From contig RFKO01000087.1 in NCBI GenBank assembly GCA_003694235.1, positions 1-5,862 of the forward strand: a stretch of 5,862 nt of DNA, written 5' to 3'. How positions within the stretch are numbered: the stretch's first letter is position 1; every line of letters begins with the position of its first letter. The position numbers and the translations under genes are program-made. Positions 1 through 5,860 of the stretch are shown piece after piece. Under the pieces are notes generated by a model. That model worked only from the letters and a program-made list of their open reading frames with translations, was not told where the DNA came from and did not search any database. This DNA is from Anaerolineae bacterium (GTDB lineage Bacteria > Chloroflexota > Anaerolineae > Anaerolineales > UBA11858).

Positions 1-2041
1 CAAAGGTCTGCGCCAGGAAACGGGCATAAGGCAACACCCTCTCCGAATAAATCGAACCGTCCAGCGTGACCAGAATACGCTCCAGCATGGGAGGATGAGG
101 TTGACCATGTTCATCCAGGTTGATCAGCAACAACGGATGGCGCACCTTTTGCACCAGCTTTTGCGAGACACCGCCGCTCAACCAGTGCGTCTCTCCCGAT
201 TTGCCCCGCGTGGTGGTGACCACTAGGTCTATCGAACGCTCGTGCAGCAGCGCCTGGGTGGCATCGGCGATGAAACCGGCACGGACGAGGGCTTCCGCTT
301 CAATCCCTTCAGCCTCCAGCTCCCGCCGCACATCCTCCAGATAGGCAAGACGCTGCTGCCGACTGGCATCGAAACGCTCTTGCAGTTCGGGTGTATGGTT
401 CTTGATGGAAGAAAGCAGTGTCAGACGGGCACCGGTCTGGCGGCACAGCAGACGCGTCCAGGGTAGCGCGCCTTCCGCGTTTTTCGAGCCATCCAGCAAC
501 ACGACCAGCGATTGAATGGTCACCTGTTCTTCACGCCAGCGGCTGCGCTGGATGGGTTCCGGCTCCCAGCGCAGGTCTGCCAGCGAAACAGCAGCGGGGG
601 CTTTGGCCTCCAGGGAGGCCGGCGACATCTGTCCAAAGCCAAAACCGGCCAGTTGAACAGCATCCAGCCGCCCGAGGTAATCCATCACCGGGCTGGGGGC
701 ACCCAGCCGCGAGCGGAAGTAGGAAAACACCGCATAGAGCAAGGGGATAAAAAGCACATACGTCCACGCCCCTTCGGTGAAACGTTCGACAAAGATCACC
801 AGTGTGGCGCCACTGGTGAGCAGCGCTGCCACCACCGTGCCGATGATCAGCAAAAGGTCGCTGGGGGAAAACTGCTCCCCCAACTGCCGAAACAGGCGGC
901 GCGTCACCGCCCAGCCGGTCATGCTGAGCAGCACAAACACGCCGGCGGCGTAGAGGGCCAGGTACGTTTCCTCGCTGGTGCCAAAGAAGAGAAAACACAC
1001 CGAAACGATGCCGACCTCAATCCAGACCGGCTTATCGGCCACCTCGAAACGGTTGCGCTGCCCCAGCACAGGCGGGATGTAACGGCGCTCGGAAAGGCCA
1101 AGCGCCAGATTCTGCAAACCCTGCGCGCTGGCCGCCGAGGCCGACATCAACACGGCAATGCCTACCAACGTCCCCAGGTAAGGGAGCGGCGCAGGGAGCA
1201 AAGCGTCCATCGTTTGGGTGAAAACCGAGACTTCCTCGATGCGCGGGTTGGAAAGGCGAAAGATCGCCGGGCCGACGATCAGCATGGTGGCGCCGGTCGT
1301 GCCCATGATGATCAACAGGCTGTTGAAGGCTTTTTTGCTCTTCTCCGCCTCACTGCCATCGAAGGCGGCCACCATGTTGGCAAACACCTCAATGCCCGTC
1401 ATCACCGCCAGGATGCGCACATAGCCGCCCAGCGTGAAATGCAGATAGCGCGGATGAAACGCCTGCAGGTTGAAATCCGGCAGGTGCAGGCCGAAGCGGA
1501 TCAGCGTGGCGAGAATCATTGCCCAGAGCAGTAACAACACCCCAAACGTGGCCGGGCCGAAGGTGCGCGCCGCCATCTTTGGGCCACGGTTGACCAGCCA
1601 GCCGGTGAACACGCTCAACGCAATCGCTACCAGCGTGCGGTACTGCACGCCCAGGAACACTTCGCGGTTCAGCACCGGCACACGGTCGGCAATGAACGTG
1701 ACCATCGCCGCCATGCTGACCAGAAACGTCAGGGTGTATTCGACGAAAGTAATGCCCGCGTTGATTTTGGCCGCCCAACTGCCGAATTCCTCTTCACTCA
1801 GCCCGCTGCCGCCGCTGCCATCGGTGACCCATTGCATCACCAAACGATACATGGCCGAGACCACCGCGATGGTGAGCACCACCAGCCACACCGAGGCGCC
1901 AAAGGTCACCTCTGCCACTCCGGCGACCACAATCAACTTCAAGAACGGGCCGAAGACGTACAGCGGCGAGGTAGCAGGATCGCCTCCTCCGGCCAATGCC
2001 CCCTCGAACGGGTTTTTCAATTTATGGGAAACGTGCGCCAT
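1..2041 (-). CDS. KUP/KimA-like APC-superfamily transporter with C-terminal tandem universal-stress domains (partial, 3' end outside the window)
   Basis: The 680 visible residues are open to the window edge. The core has about 12 transmembrane segments between residues 26 and 441. The start resembles KUP potassium transporters: GDPATSPLYV (20-29) against GDIGTSPLY, then a DGSGGSG loop after helix 2 (74-80) and ILAVMTGIEVFANM (210-223), which matches the KUP ITGVEALYADM segment. D21 and E217 therefore fall where acidic residues important in E. coli Kup lie. RFTEGAW (420-426) is typical of KimA-like permeases. Automatic annotation would probably call it an amino-acid permease; potassium or another cation is my inference. 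Residues 508-642 form a UspA-like domain (VVLLDGS, 513-519; VVTTTRGKSG, 607-616) and a second begins at 653 (RILVTLDGS). The ATG at 2041 follows AAAGGA with a 7-nt spacer, and an in-frame TGA at 2056-2054 rules out a longer start. The gene has its own promoter upstream. Confidence 0.88.
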   Translation of the reverse strand, partial: MAHVSHKLKNPFEGALAGGGDPATSPLYVFGPFLKLIVVAGVAEVTFGASVWLVVLTIAVVSAMYRLVMQWVTDGSGGSGLSEEEFGSWAAKINAGITFVEYTLTFLVSMAAMVTFIADRVPVLNREVFLGVQYRTLVAIALSVFTGWLVNRGPKMAARTFGPATFGVLLLLWAMILATLIRFGLHLPDFNLQAFHPRYLHFTLGGYVRILAVMTGIEVFANMVAAFDGSEAEKSKKAFNSLLIIMGTTGATMLIVGPAIFRLSNPRIEEVSVFTQTMDALLPAPLPYLGTLVGIAVLMSASAASAQGLQNLALGLSERRYIPPVLGQRNRFEVADKPVWIEVGIVSVCFLFFGTSEETYLALYAAGVFVLLSMTGWAVTRRLFRQLGEQFSPSDLLLIIGTVVAALLTSGATLVIFVERFTEGAWTYVLFIPLLYAVFSYFRSRLGAPSPVMDYLGRLDAVQLAGFGFGQMSPASLEAKAPAAVSLADLRWEPEPIQRSRWREEQVTIQSLVVLLDGSKNAEGALPWTRLLCRQTGARLTLLSSIKNHTPELQERFDASRQQRLAYLEDVRRELEAEGIEAEALVRAGFIADATQALLHERSIDLVVTTTRGKSGETHWLSGGVSQKLVQKVRHPLLLINLDEHGQPHPPMLERILVTLDGSIYSERVLPYARFLAQTF

Positions 2042-2057
2042 GCAAACATCCTTTCAG

Positions 2058-2096
2058 ACAAACAAAACCCCTCCCATAGCATGCATGACAGGGGAG
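2058..2096 (-). terminator. Weak hairpin followed by a T-run in the transporter leader (possible attenuator)
   Basis: In the minus-strand leader, CCCCT (2094-2090) can pair with AGGGG (2072-2068), or alternatively CTCCC (2096-2092) with GGGAG (2075-2071). The structure is followed by TTTTGTTTGT (2067-2058). The loop of about 16 nt contains the palindrome ATGCAT. The stems are only 5 bp, so this is a weak, attenuator-like candidate rather than a secure terminator. Confidence 0.25.
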
Positions 2097-2123
2097 ACCG
2101 CGGCAAGCAAGGCTGCCGTTCGG

Positions 2124-2152
2124 ATTATATCGTAGCCCCGCGCAGATGACAG
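2124..2152 (-). promoter_or_regulatory. Sigma-70-type promoter for the transporter gene
   Basis: On the minus strand a perfect TATAAT (2129-2124) sits 17 nt downstream of CTGTCA (2152-2147), which matches the -35 consensus TTGACA at four of six positions. Transcription would start near 2117, giving a leader of about 75 nt before the ATG at 2041. This implies the transporter is a separate transcription unit from the epimerase cluster, although read-through remains possible because no strong terminator separates them. Confidence 0.65.
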
Positions 2153-2171
2153 AGAACGTGGAGGGCAGAGG

Positions 2172-2204
2172 CAGACCACAGACCACAGACCACGGACACG
2201 GACA
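2172..2204. repeat. Short tandem repeat: three CAGACCA units, then two CGGACA units
   Basis: The plus strand reads three perfect 7-bp CAGACCA copies (2172-2192) directly followed by two perfect 6-bp CGGACA copies (2193-2204). The block lies between the stop of the 284-residue membrane protein and the transporter promoter. It is noncoding on the minus strand and resembles the short-period repeats near 4078-4203. Confidence 0.8.
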
Positions 2205-2220
2205 GCGTTTTCTTATCCGG

Positions 2221-3075
2221 TCAGGCTACCAGTTTGAGGTAGGTCGATCGCCTGTCGCCCAACAATCCCATCACCAGATGGTAGAGGGCGAACAACTCCA
2301 GCGAAAACGGCAGGTAGCCGCCATAGCCCAGTAAAGGCATCTCAAAGATATGCCAGAAGTTGACAAAAGGCACGGTGTAAATCCACTTGGGATAGGAGAA
2401 ATAATTCCACATCTCCCAGAAGAAAGCGGCCAGCAGCACACCGCCCCACAGCGCAGCCACCGCCCGCCAGTCGCCGCGCTGAAGGTCATCCAACAGCGTT
2501 CGATTGCCCAGTCGCATATTGAGTGCTTCTACCAGAAAATACAGGCTGAGCCACAAGAAGGGAAAGAAGTAGCGCGGCCAGAGGAGCATCAGCGCCATCA
2601 TGCTTCCTCCGAGGAGGAAGAACGTTCTTTGCGTGCGCGCCGATGGGCGAATGGACGGGCCGCGGCGGAAGCGGCGCACCCAATCGAACGTCCCCATCAA
2701 CTCAGCCGCTCCGAACACAGCGGGGATGACCGTGGAAAAGGCGATAGAAGCCAGCACACCGTATTCCAGGTCGGTGAAGAGTTCGCGTCCGTCATAGTAC
2801 CAGTTTTTCAGGCGGGCGTTGAACAGCTCGAACAGCCACCATCCCGGCGCGGAGACCAGAAACAGACCAATGTAACGCCGCGAGTTGCGCCGCAACAGCG
2901 AATCGCCTTTGCGCCAAACCGTAAGGCCATCCACCGTCAAACAGAACCCCAGCCAAAGGGGAAAGAACCCCCAATGGGTGCGCGGCCCTTCCAGCAGCCA
3001 GTTGAGCGGCCAGAACACCGCGATCAACCCCAATCCCAGCCAGCCATGCGAGGGGAAACGTCGCAAGCCCTTCAT
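2221..3075 (-). CDS. Polytopic membrane protein of unknown function with an internal duplication
   Basis: I do not recognise a named family. The 284 residues contain about seven or eight hydrophobic segments, near 12-28, 35-53, 68-86, 105-125, 152-168, 170-186, 205-222 and 246-270. The two halves resemble each other: FFPLWLGFCLTVDGL (37-51) with FFPFLWLSLYFLVEAL (170-185); WLFELFN (80-86) with FFWEMWN (218-224); NWYY (91-94) with KWIY (230-233); LEYGVL (103-108) with FEMPLLGY (244-251). Acidic residues and an Asn recur at matching places in membrane segments, so they may be functional. The repeated W-E...N...W-Y...E pattern is loosely like the tandem three-helix halves of bacterial lycopene cyclases, but I see no decisive motif for that. 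The ATG overlaps the epimerase stop as ATGA and follows GGAG with a 4-nt spacer, so translation is probably coupled to the epimerase. No strong terminator follows the stop codon. Confidence 0.85.
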   Translation of the reverse strand: MKGLRRFPSHGWLGLGLIAVFWPLNWLLEGPRTHWGFFPLWLGFCLTVDGLTVWRKGDSLLRRNSRRYIGLFLVSAPGWWLFELFNARLKNWYYDGRELFTDLEYGVLASIAFSTVIPAVFGAAELMGTFDWVRRFRRGPSIRPSARTQRTFFLLGGSMMALMLLWPRYFFPFLWLSLYFLVEALNMRLGNRTLLDDLQRGDWRAVAALWGGVLLAAFFWEMWNYFSYPKWIYTVPFVNFWHIFEMPLLGYGGYLPFSLELFALYHLVMGLLGDRRSTYLKLVA

Positions 3076-3605
3076 TCTTCTCCGTTCCGTCTCAGACCGC
3101 GCAGGAAAGCATAGGTTGTGACAGCCATGGCGCGGCCACGCGCCACCACCCGTTCAGCCAGATGGCGGGCACGCTCCAGGCGAATCTGCGGCTCTTGTGG
3201 GCTGAGTTCATACAACTCTACCAGCACGCCCTGTGTACTGCGCGGATGAATGAAAGCAATTTTCTTCCCACCGGTGCCCAGCGTGGGCGTCTCGTTGATC
3301 AGCTCCACGCCGCGTTCTTTGAGCTGTTGCAGCATCTCCTCGATGTCGTCCACCTCAAGGCAGATGTGATGCATCCCCGGCCCGCGCTTGCGCAGGTACT
3401 TCGCCACGCCGGAGTCATCGGTTGTCGGTCGCACGAGTTCTACTTCGCTCTCGCCCGTGGGCAGAAAGGCGACCACCGACTCCTGTTCGGGCACATCCTC
3501 CACATGGCTGAGCTCCAGCCCCAGCGCGTCGCGCCAGAAGCCAAGAGCGGCATCGATGTCATCTACGACCAGAGCAACGTGATCAATGCGTTTGATTCGC
3601 GCCAT
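3072..3605 (-). CDS. mce: Methylmalonyl-CoA epimerase (VOC fold) with a basic C-terminal extension
   Basis: Interconverts the (S) and (R) epimers of methylmalonyl-CoA, supplying the mutase with its (R) substrate or using its product. The protein has two paired vicinal-oxygen-chelate modules: IDHVALVVDDIDAALGFW (7-24) and MHHICLEVDDIEEMLQQL (78-95), followed by the typical epimerase block TPTLGTGGKKIAFIHPRSTQ (106-125) and GVLVELYE (126-133). By fold alignment, the metal ligands are expected to be H9, E56, H80 and E130; a catalytic glutamate is likely at E40 in VEDVPEQ. Residues 135-177 form an extra basic, probably helical tail beyond the usual length of about 135-150 residues. The start is ATG with AAGGAG 7 nt upstream. 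It overlaps the small membrane gene by 23 bp at the front, and its stop shares ATGA with the next gene. Only the C-terminal tail is unusual; the enzyme assignment is firm. Confidence 0.95.
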   Translation of the reverse strand: MARIKRIDHVALVVDDIDAALGFWRDALGLELSHVEDVPEQESVVAFLPTGESEVELVRPTTDDSGVAKYLRKRGPGMHHICLEVDDIEEMLQQLKERGVELINETPTLGTGGKKIAFIHPRSTQGVLVELYELSPQEPQIRLERARHLAERVVARGRAMAVTTYAFLRGLRRNGEE

Positions 3606-3885
3606 TTGGATTCTCCTTGAAAAAAGCGTAAACCAGCCAGCCCAGCGCCAGCGACAGCGCTGCCAGCATCGGCACAGTCCCCCAGGCGAAGCGGTAGGAC
3701 ACGCCGGGTATGGGGGAGAACCAGGCGTACAGCACGTCTGCCAGCGAGCGCCACACCAGACGATAGGTCGGATGAGGGACTACGGGAGCATACTCCAGCG
3801 GCACCACCGGCAGAAAGAACAGCAACAACCCCAGGAAAATGAAGAGCGTTTTTCGATACAAGATGTGGCCTCTTGTCGTAGCCAA
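3583..3885 (-). CDS. Small two-helix membrane protein of unknown function, TTG start
   Basis: I do not recognise this 100-residue protein. Two hydrophobic segments are visible: about 13-30 (TLFIFLGLLLFFLPVVPL) and about 68-89 (WGTVPMLAALSLALGWLVYAFF). A loop of roughly 36 residues rich in aromatics and prolines separates them (WFSPIPGVSYRFAW, 55-68). The tail is short and polar. No ATG fits; TTG at 3885 is chosen because AAGGAG (3898-3893) lies 7 nt upstream, the same sequence and spacing seen at the epimerase. An internal TTG at 3861 has no good ribosome-binding site. The last 23 bp overlap the start of the epimerase gene, and the epimerase ribosome-binding site lies inside this coding sequence, which suggests co-translation. 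G/C-rich third positions support real coding. A role in the methylmalonyl pathway would be guesswork; it may simply be a conserved neighbour. Confidence 0.7.
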   Translation of the reverse strand: MATTRGHILYRKTLFIFLGLLLFFLPVVPLEYAPVVPHPTYRLVWRSLADVLYAWFSPIPGVSYRFAWGTVPMLAALSLALGWLVYAFFKENPNGANQTH

Positions 3886-3892
3886 CGCAATG

Positions 3893-3898
3893 CTCCTT
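3893..3898 (-). promoter_or_regulatory. Ribosome-binding site deciding the TTG start at 3885
   Basis: The minus strand reads AAGGAG, then a 7-nt spacer, then TTG. The epimerase gene has the identical hexamer with the identical spacing (3618-3613), and the transporter gene has AAAGGA with the same 7-nt spacer (2054-2049). This consistency is the main reason to accept a TTG start. Confidence 0.7.
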
Positions 3899-3940
3899 CG
3901 CGTCGAGCGGAGCGAACAAAGAGAGCGCAGTCGAGACGCA
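3899..3940. repeat. GC-rich dispersed-repeat-like fragment
   Basis: The stretch contains CGTCGAGCGGAGCGAA near its left end and GAGCGCAGTCGAGACG near its right end, which are imperfectly inverted relative to each other. Its TCGA/GCGCT(C) style matches the fragment at 4134-4157 (CTTCGACTTCGCTCAGC). I take both as degenerate copies of a dispersed intergenic repeat; the boundaries are approximate. It also borders the ribosome-binding site of the small membrane gene. Confidence 0.45.
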
Positions 3941-4057
3941 GGACACTTCGGTCTCCGGCCAGGTGCTTCGATACACTCAGCACAGGTGCTTCGGTGCGCT
4001 CAGCACAGGTGCTTCGGCCTCCGGCCAGATGCTTCGGCCTCCGGCCTCAGCATGACA
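3941..4057. repeat. Array of about five 20/23-bp units with core GGTGCTTCGG
   Basis: Units start at 3941, 3961, 3984, 4007 and 4027. Each has a core close to AGGTGCTTCG followed by one of two endings: CTCAGCAC (23-bp units at 3961 and 3984) or GGCCTCCGGCC (20-bp units at 4007 and 4027; the 3941 unit is GTCTCCGGCC). GGCC-TCC-GGCC is itself a small inverted repeat. The last unit runs on into TCAGCATGACA. On the minus strand this reads TGTCATGCTGA...CGAAGCATCT, which resembles the TGTCATnCTGAGCG...CGAAGnATCT intergenic repeat I associate with Chloroflexota genomes; that link is from memory. No coding or CRISPR-like spacers. Confidence 0.8.
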
Positions 4058-4077
4058 CTCGCCACCAACTACCAGAC

Positions 4078-4133
4078 CAACCGACCAGCAGACTAACCGA
4101 CCAACCGACCAATTGACCAACTGACTAACCGAC
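4078..4133. repeat. 8-bp tandem repeat, seven units, consensus YAACYGAC
   Basis: Seven contiguous 8-bp units fill exactly 56 bp: CAACCGAC, CAGCAGAC, TAACCGAC, CAACCGAC, CAATTGAC, CAACTGAC, TAACCGAC. Weaker units (TACCAGAC and CCACCAAC) may extend the array left to about 4062. Every unit ends in AC and varies at the same positions, so there is also an underlying 4-bp period. It lies in the noncoding spacer downstream of the mutase gene. Confidence 0.85.
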
Positions 4134-4160
4134 GCTTCGACTTCGCTCAGCGCGACGCCA
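4134..4160. repeat. GC-rich repeat-like fragment between two tandem arrays
   Basis: The sequence GCTTCGACTTCGCTCAGCGC followed by GACGCC separates the 8-bp array from the 9-bp array. Its GCTTCG and CTCAGC words recur in the 20/23-bp units at 3941-4057, suggesting a stray copy of the same dispersed family. The boundaries are approximate. Confidence 0.45.
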
Positions 4161-4203
4161 ATGCAACCGATGCAACTAATGCAACCAATGCACCGATGAA
4201 CCA
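4161..4203. repeat. 9-bp tandem repeat ATGCAACCR abutting the mutase stop codon
   Basis: Units are ATGCAACCG (4161), ATGCAACTA (4170), ATGCAACCA (4179), then two decayed 8-bp units, ATGCACCG (4188) and ATGAACCA (4196). The array ends 1 bp before the mutase TGA (4207-4205). It is noncoding. The decay increases toward the mutase gene. Confidence 0.85.
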
Positions 4204-4204
4204 A

Positions 4205-5860
4205 TCACACCCAGGTTGGGGGCTGGTACTCGCCCCACACGTCCCGCAGCACGCCACAGATTTCGCCCAGTGTGACATCGTGTTCCACACACTCGATGAA
4301 CAACGGCATCAGGTTCTCGTCGCTGCGCGCCGCGTTTTCAAGCCGCGCCAGCAAAGCGCTGACCTTGTTGTTGTCCCGTCGTTGGCGCAGCGCGGCCAGC
4401 CGGGCGCGTTGACTCTGCTCGATGGCCGGGTTCACCTTGAGCGGTTCGAGATCCACCTGCTCTTCCACCTGGAAGCGATTGACCCCTACCACGATCTGCT
4501 CACCACGTTCCACCGCCTGTTGGTAACGATAGGCCGCTTCCTGAATCTCGTTCTGGATATAGCCGCGCTCGATGGCAGCCAGCGCACCACCCATCTCATC
4601 GATTTTCTGGATGTAGGCCTCGGCGCGGCGTTCGATTTCGTCGGTCAGGTGTTCGATCAAGTACGAACCGGCCAGCGGGTCCACGCTGTCGGCCACGCCG
4701 GATTCGTAGGCGATGATCTGCTGGGTGCGCAGGGCCACGCGCACGGATTTTTCGGTGGGCAGCCACAGAGCCTCATCCATACTGTTAGTGTGCAGCGATT
4801 GCGTGCCGCCCAACACCGCGGCCAGCGCCTGAAGGGTGACGCGCACGATGTTGTTCTCCGGCTGCTGCGCGGTCAGGGTTGAACCGCCGGTTTGGGTGTG
4901 GAAGCGCAACATCCACGAGCGCGGCTTTTGCGCCCCAAAGCGGTGGCGCATGATCCTGGCCCACAGGCGACGCGCCGCCCGGAACTTGGCGATCTCTTCC
5001 AGGAAGTTATTGTGCGCGTTGAAGAAGAAGGAAAGTTGCCGGGCGAAGCCATCCACATCCAGCCCGGCGTCGATGGCGGCTTGCACGTAGGCGATGCCGT
5101 TCGCCAGCGTGAAAGCCACCTCCTGCACCGCGGTCGAACCGGCCTCGCGGATGTGATACCCCGAAATGCTGATCGTGTTCCAGCGCGGAATCTCGCGCTG
5201 GCAATACTGGAACACATCGGTGATCAACCGCATGGAAGGCTTGGGCGGGAAGATGTACGTGCCGCGGGCAATGTACTCCTTGAGGATATCGTTCTGAATC
5301 GTGCCGCGCAGCCGGCTGACTTCAGCGCCCTGCCGTTTGGCAACCGCGATGTACATCGCCAGCAAAACCGCCGCCGGCGCGTTGATGGTCATCGAGGTGG
5401 AGACCTTCTCCAGCGGTATTTCGCGGAACAAAATTTCCATGTCTTCCAGAGAAGAGATAGAGACGCCGACCTTCCCGACCTCCCCGGCCGCCATCGGGTC
5501 GTCCGCGTCGTAGCCAATCTGCGTGGGCAGGTCGAAGGCCACCGACAGGCCGGTCTGTCCCTGAGAGAGCAGATAGCGGTAGCGGGCGTTGGATTCCTCA
5601 GCGGTGGCGTAACCGGCGTACTGCCGCATCGTCCACAACCGGCCGCGGTACATGGTCGGCTGCACCCCGCGGGTGAAAGGATATTCCCCCGGGAAGCCGA
5701 GTTTCTCGATGTAATCCGGCTCTTCACCAGATGGCAGGGGAACCCGCGGCAGCGGGATTCCCGAGGCGGTGGTGAATTCCTGCTTGCGCTCCGGGAAGCG
5801 TTCCAGCACCGGGCGCAGCGTTTCTTCTTCCCAGCGTTTTTTGGCCTCGTCCAGCCTCAT
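4205..5860 (-). CDS. mcmA1: Methylmalonyl-CoA mutase, large (catalytic) subunit of the split type
   Basis: Cytoplasmic enzyme that interconverts (R)-methylmalonyl-CoA and succinyl-CoA by adenosylcobalamin radical chemistry. The 551 residues cover the substrate-binding TIM barrel and the linker. The family signatures are visible: [20 protein letters not shown] (65-84), [14 protein letters not shown] (105-118), [11 protein letters not shown] (186-196), [11 protein letters not shown] (231-241) and [12 protein letters not shown] (353-364). Counting against the Propionibacterium enzyme with a constant offset of 8, Tyr89, Gln197, Arg207, Tyr243 and His244 correspond to Y81, Q189, R199, Y235 and H236. 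The Tyr/Arg pair fits methylmalonyl-CoA; isobutyryl-CoA mutases have Phe/Gln. The protein ends at PPTWV with no DxHxxG cobalamin-binding domain, so a separate small subunit encoded elsewhere is required. The start is only 2 bp from the window edge, so its ribosome-binding site is unseen and the true start could lie further upstream. The ORF is otherwise intact. It is followed by a repeat-filled spacer. Confidence 0.95.
   Translation of the reverse strand: MRLDEAKKRWEEETLRPVLERFPERKQEFTTASGIPLPRVPLPSGEEPDYIEKLGFPGEYPFTRGVQPTMYRGRLWTMRQYAGYATAEESNARYRYLLSQGQTGLSVAFDLPTQIGYDADDPMAAGEVGKVGVSISSLEDMEILFREIPLEKVSTSMTINAPAAVLLAMYIAVAKRQGAEVSRLRGTIQNDILKEYIARGTYIFPPKPSMRLITDVFQYCQREIPRWNTISISGYHIREAGSTAVQEVAFTLANGIAYVQAAIDAGLDVDGFARQLSFFFNAHNNFLEEIAKFRAARRLWARIMRHRFGAQKPRSWMLRFHTQTGGSTLTAQQPENNIVRVTLQALAAVLGGTQSLHTNSMDEALWLPTEKSVRVALRTQQIIAYESGVADSVDPLAGSYLIEHLTDEIERRAEAYIQKIDEMGGALAAIERGYIQNEIQEAAYRYQQAVERGEQIVVGVNRFQVEEQVDLEPLKVNPAIEQSQRARLAALRQRRDNNKVSALLARLENAARSDENLMPLFIECVEHDVTLGEICGVLRDVWGEYQPPTWV

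Larger units (their letters stand above)
3886..4204. other. Gene-free, repeat-filled spacer between the mutase and epimerase clusters
   Basis: This stretch of about 320 bp holds no credible gene on either strand. It is filled almost end to end by the repeat blocks listed separately. I see no convincing promoter, canonical hairpin terminator, tRNA or att site. Any promoter for the small membrane gene/epimerase cluster must lie within the repeats or upstream of the mutase. Confidence 0.75.

Noticed and set aside
512..1534. Plus-strand open frame of 340 codons
   Set aside because: It lies wholly antisense to the transporter gene. Its product is rich in His, Gln, Arg and Gly with no domain, typical of the reverse reading of a GC-rich membrane-protein gene.
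2042..2117. c-di-AMP (ydaO-type) riboswitch in the transporter leader
   Set aside because: The predicted leader is about 75 nt, too short for that class, and I recognise none of its conserved core.
2221..3075. Lycopene cyclase assignment for the duplicated membrane protein
   Set aside because: The tandem-half layout and W..E pattern are reminiscent, but the characteristic P-x-E-(E/D) motif is not present in both halves and no carotenoid genes are nearby.
2350..3114. Plus-strand open frame of 254 codons
   Set aside because: Antisense to the 284-residue membrane protein; low-complexity Gln/Arg/Pro-rich product without recognisable motifs.
3563..3976. Minus-strand 137-codon frame overlapping the small membrane gene
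   Set aside because: It starts in the repeat array, lacks a good ribosome-binding site and uses a different frame from the better-supported TTG-start gene.
3941..4203. Possible CRISPR array
   Set aside because: Units are contiguous with no unique spacers of regular length, and no cas genes are present.
3977..4204. Minus-strand 75-codon frame directly after the mutase stop
   Set aside because: Its product (IGCISCIGCIG and VNWSVGRLVCWSVG) is only a translation of the 9-bp and 8-bp repeats.
4196..4882. Plus-strand open frame of 228 codons
   Set aside because: Antisense to the unmistakable mutase coding sequence, and it begins inside the 9-bp repeat.
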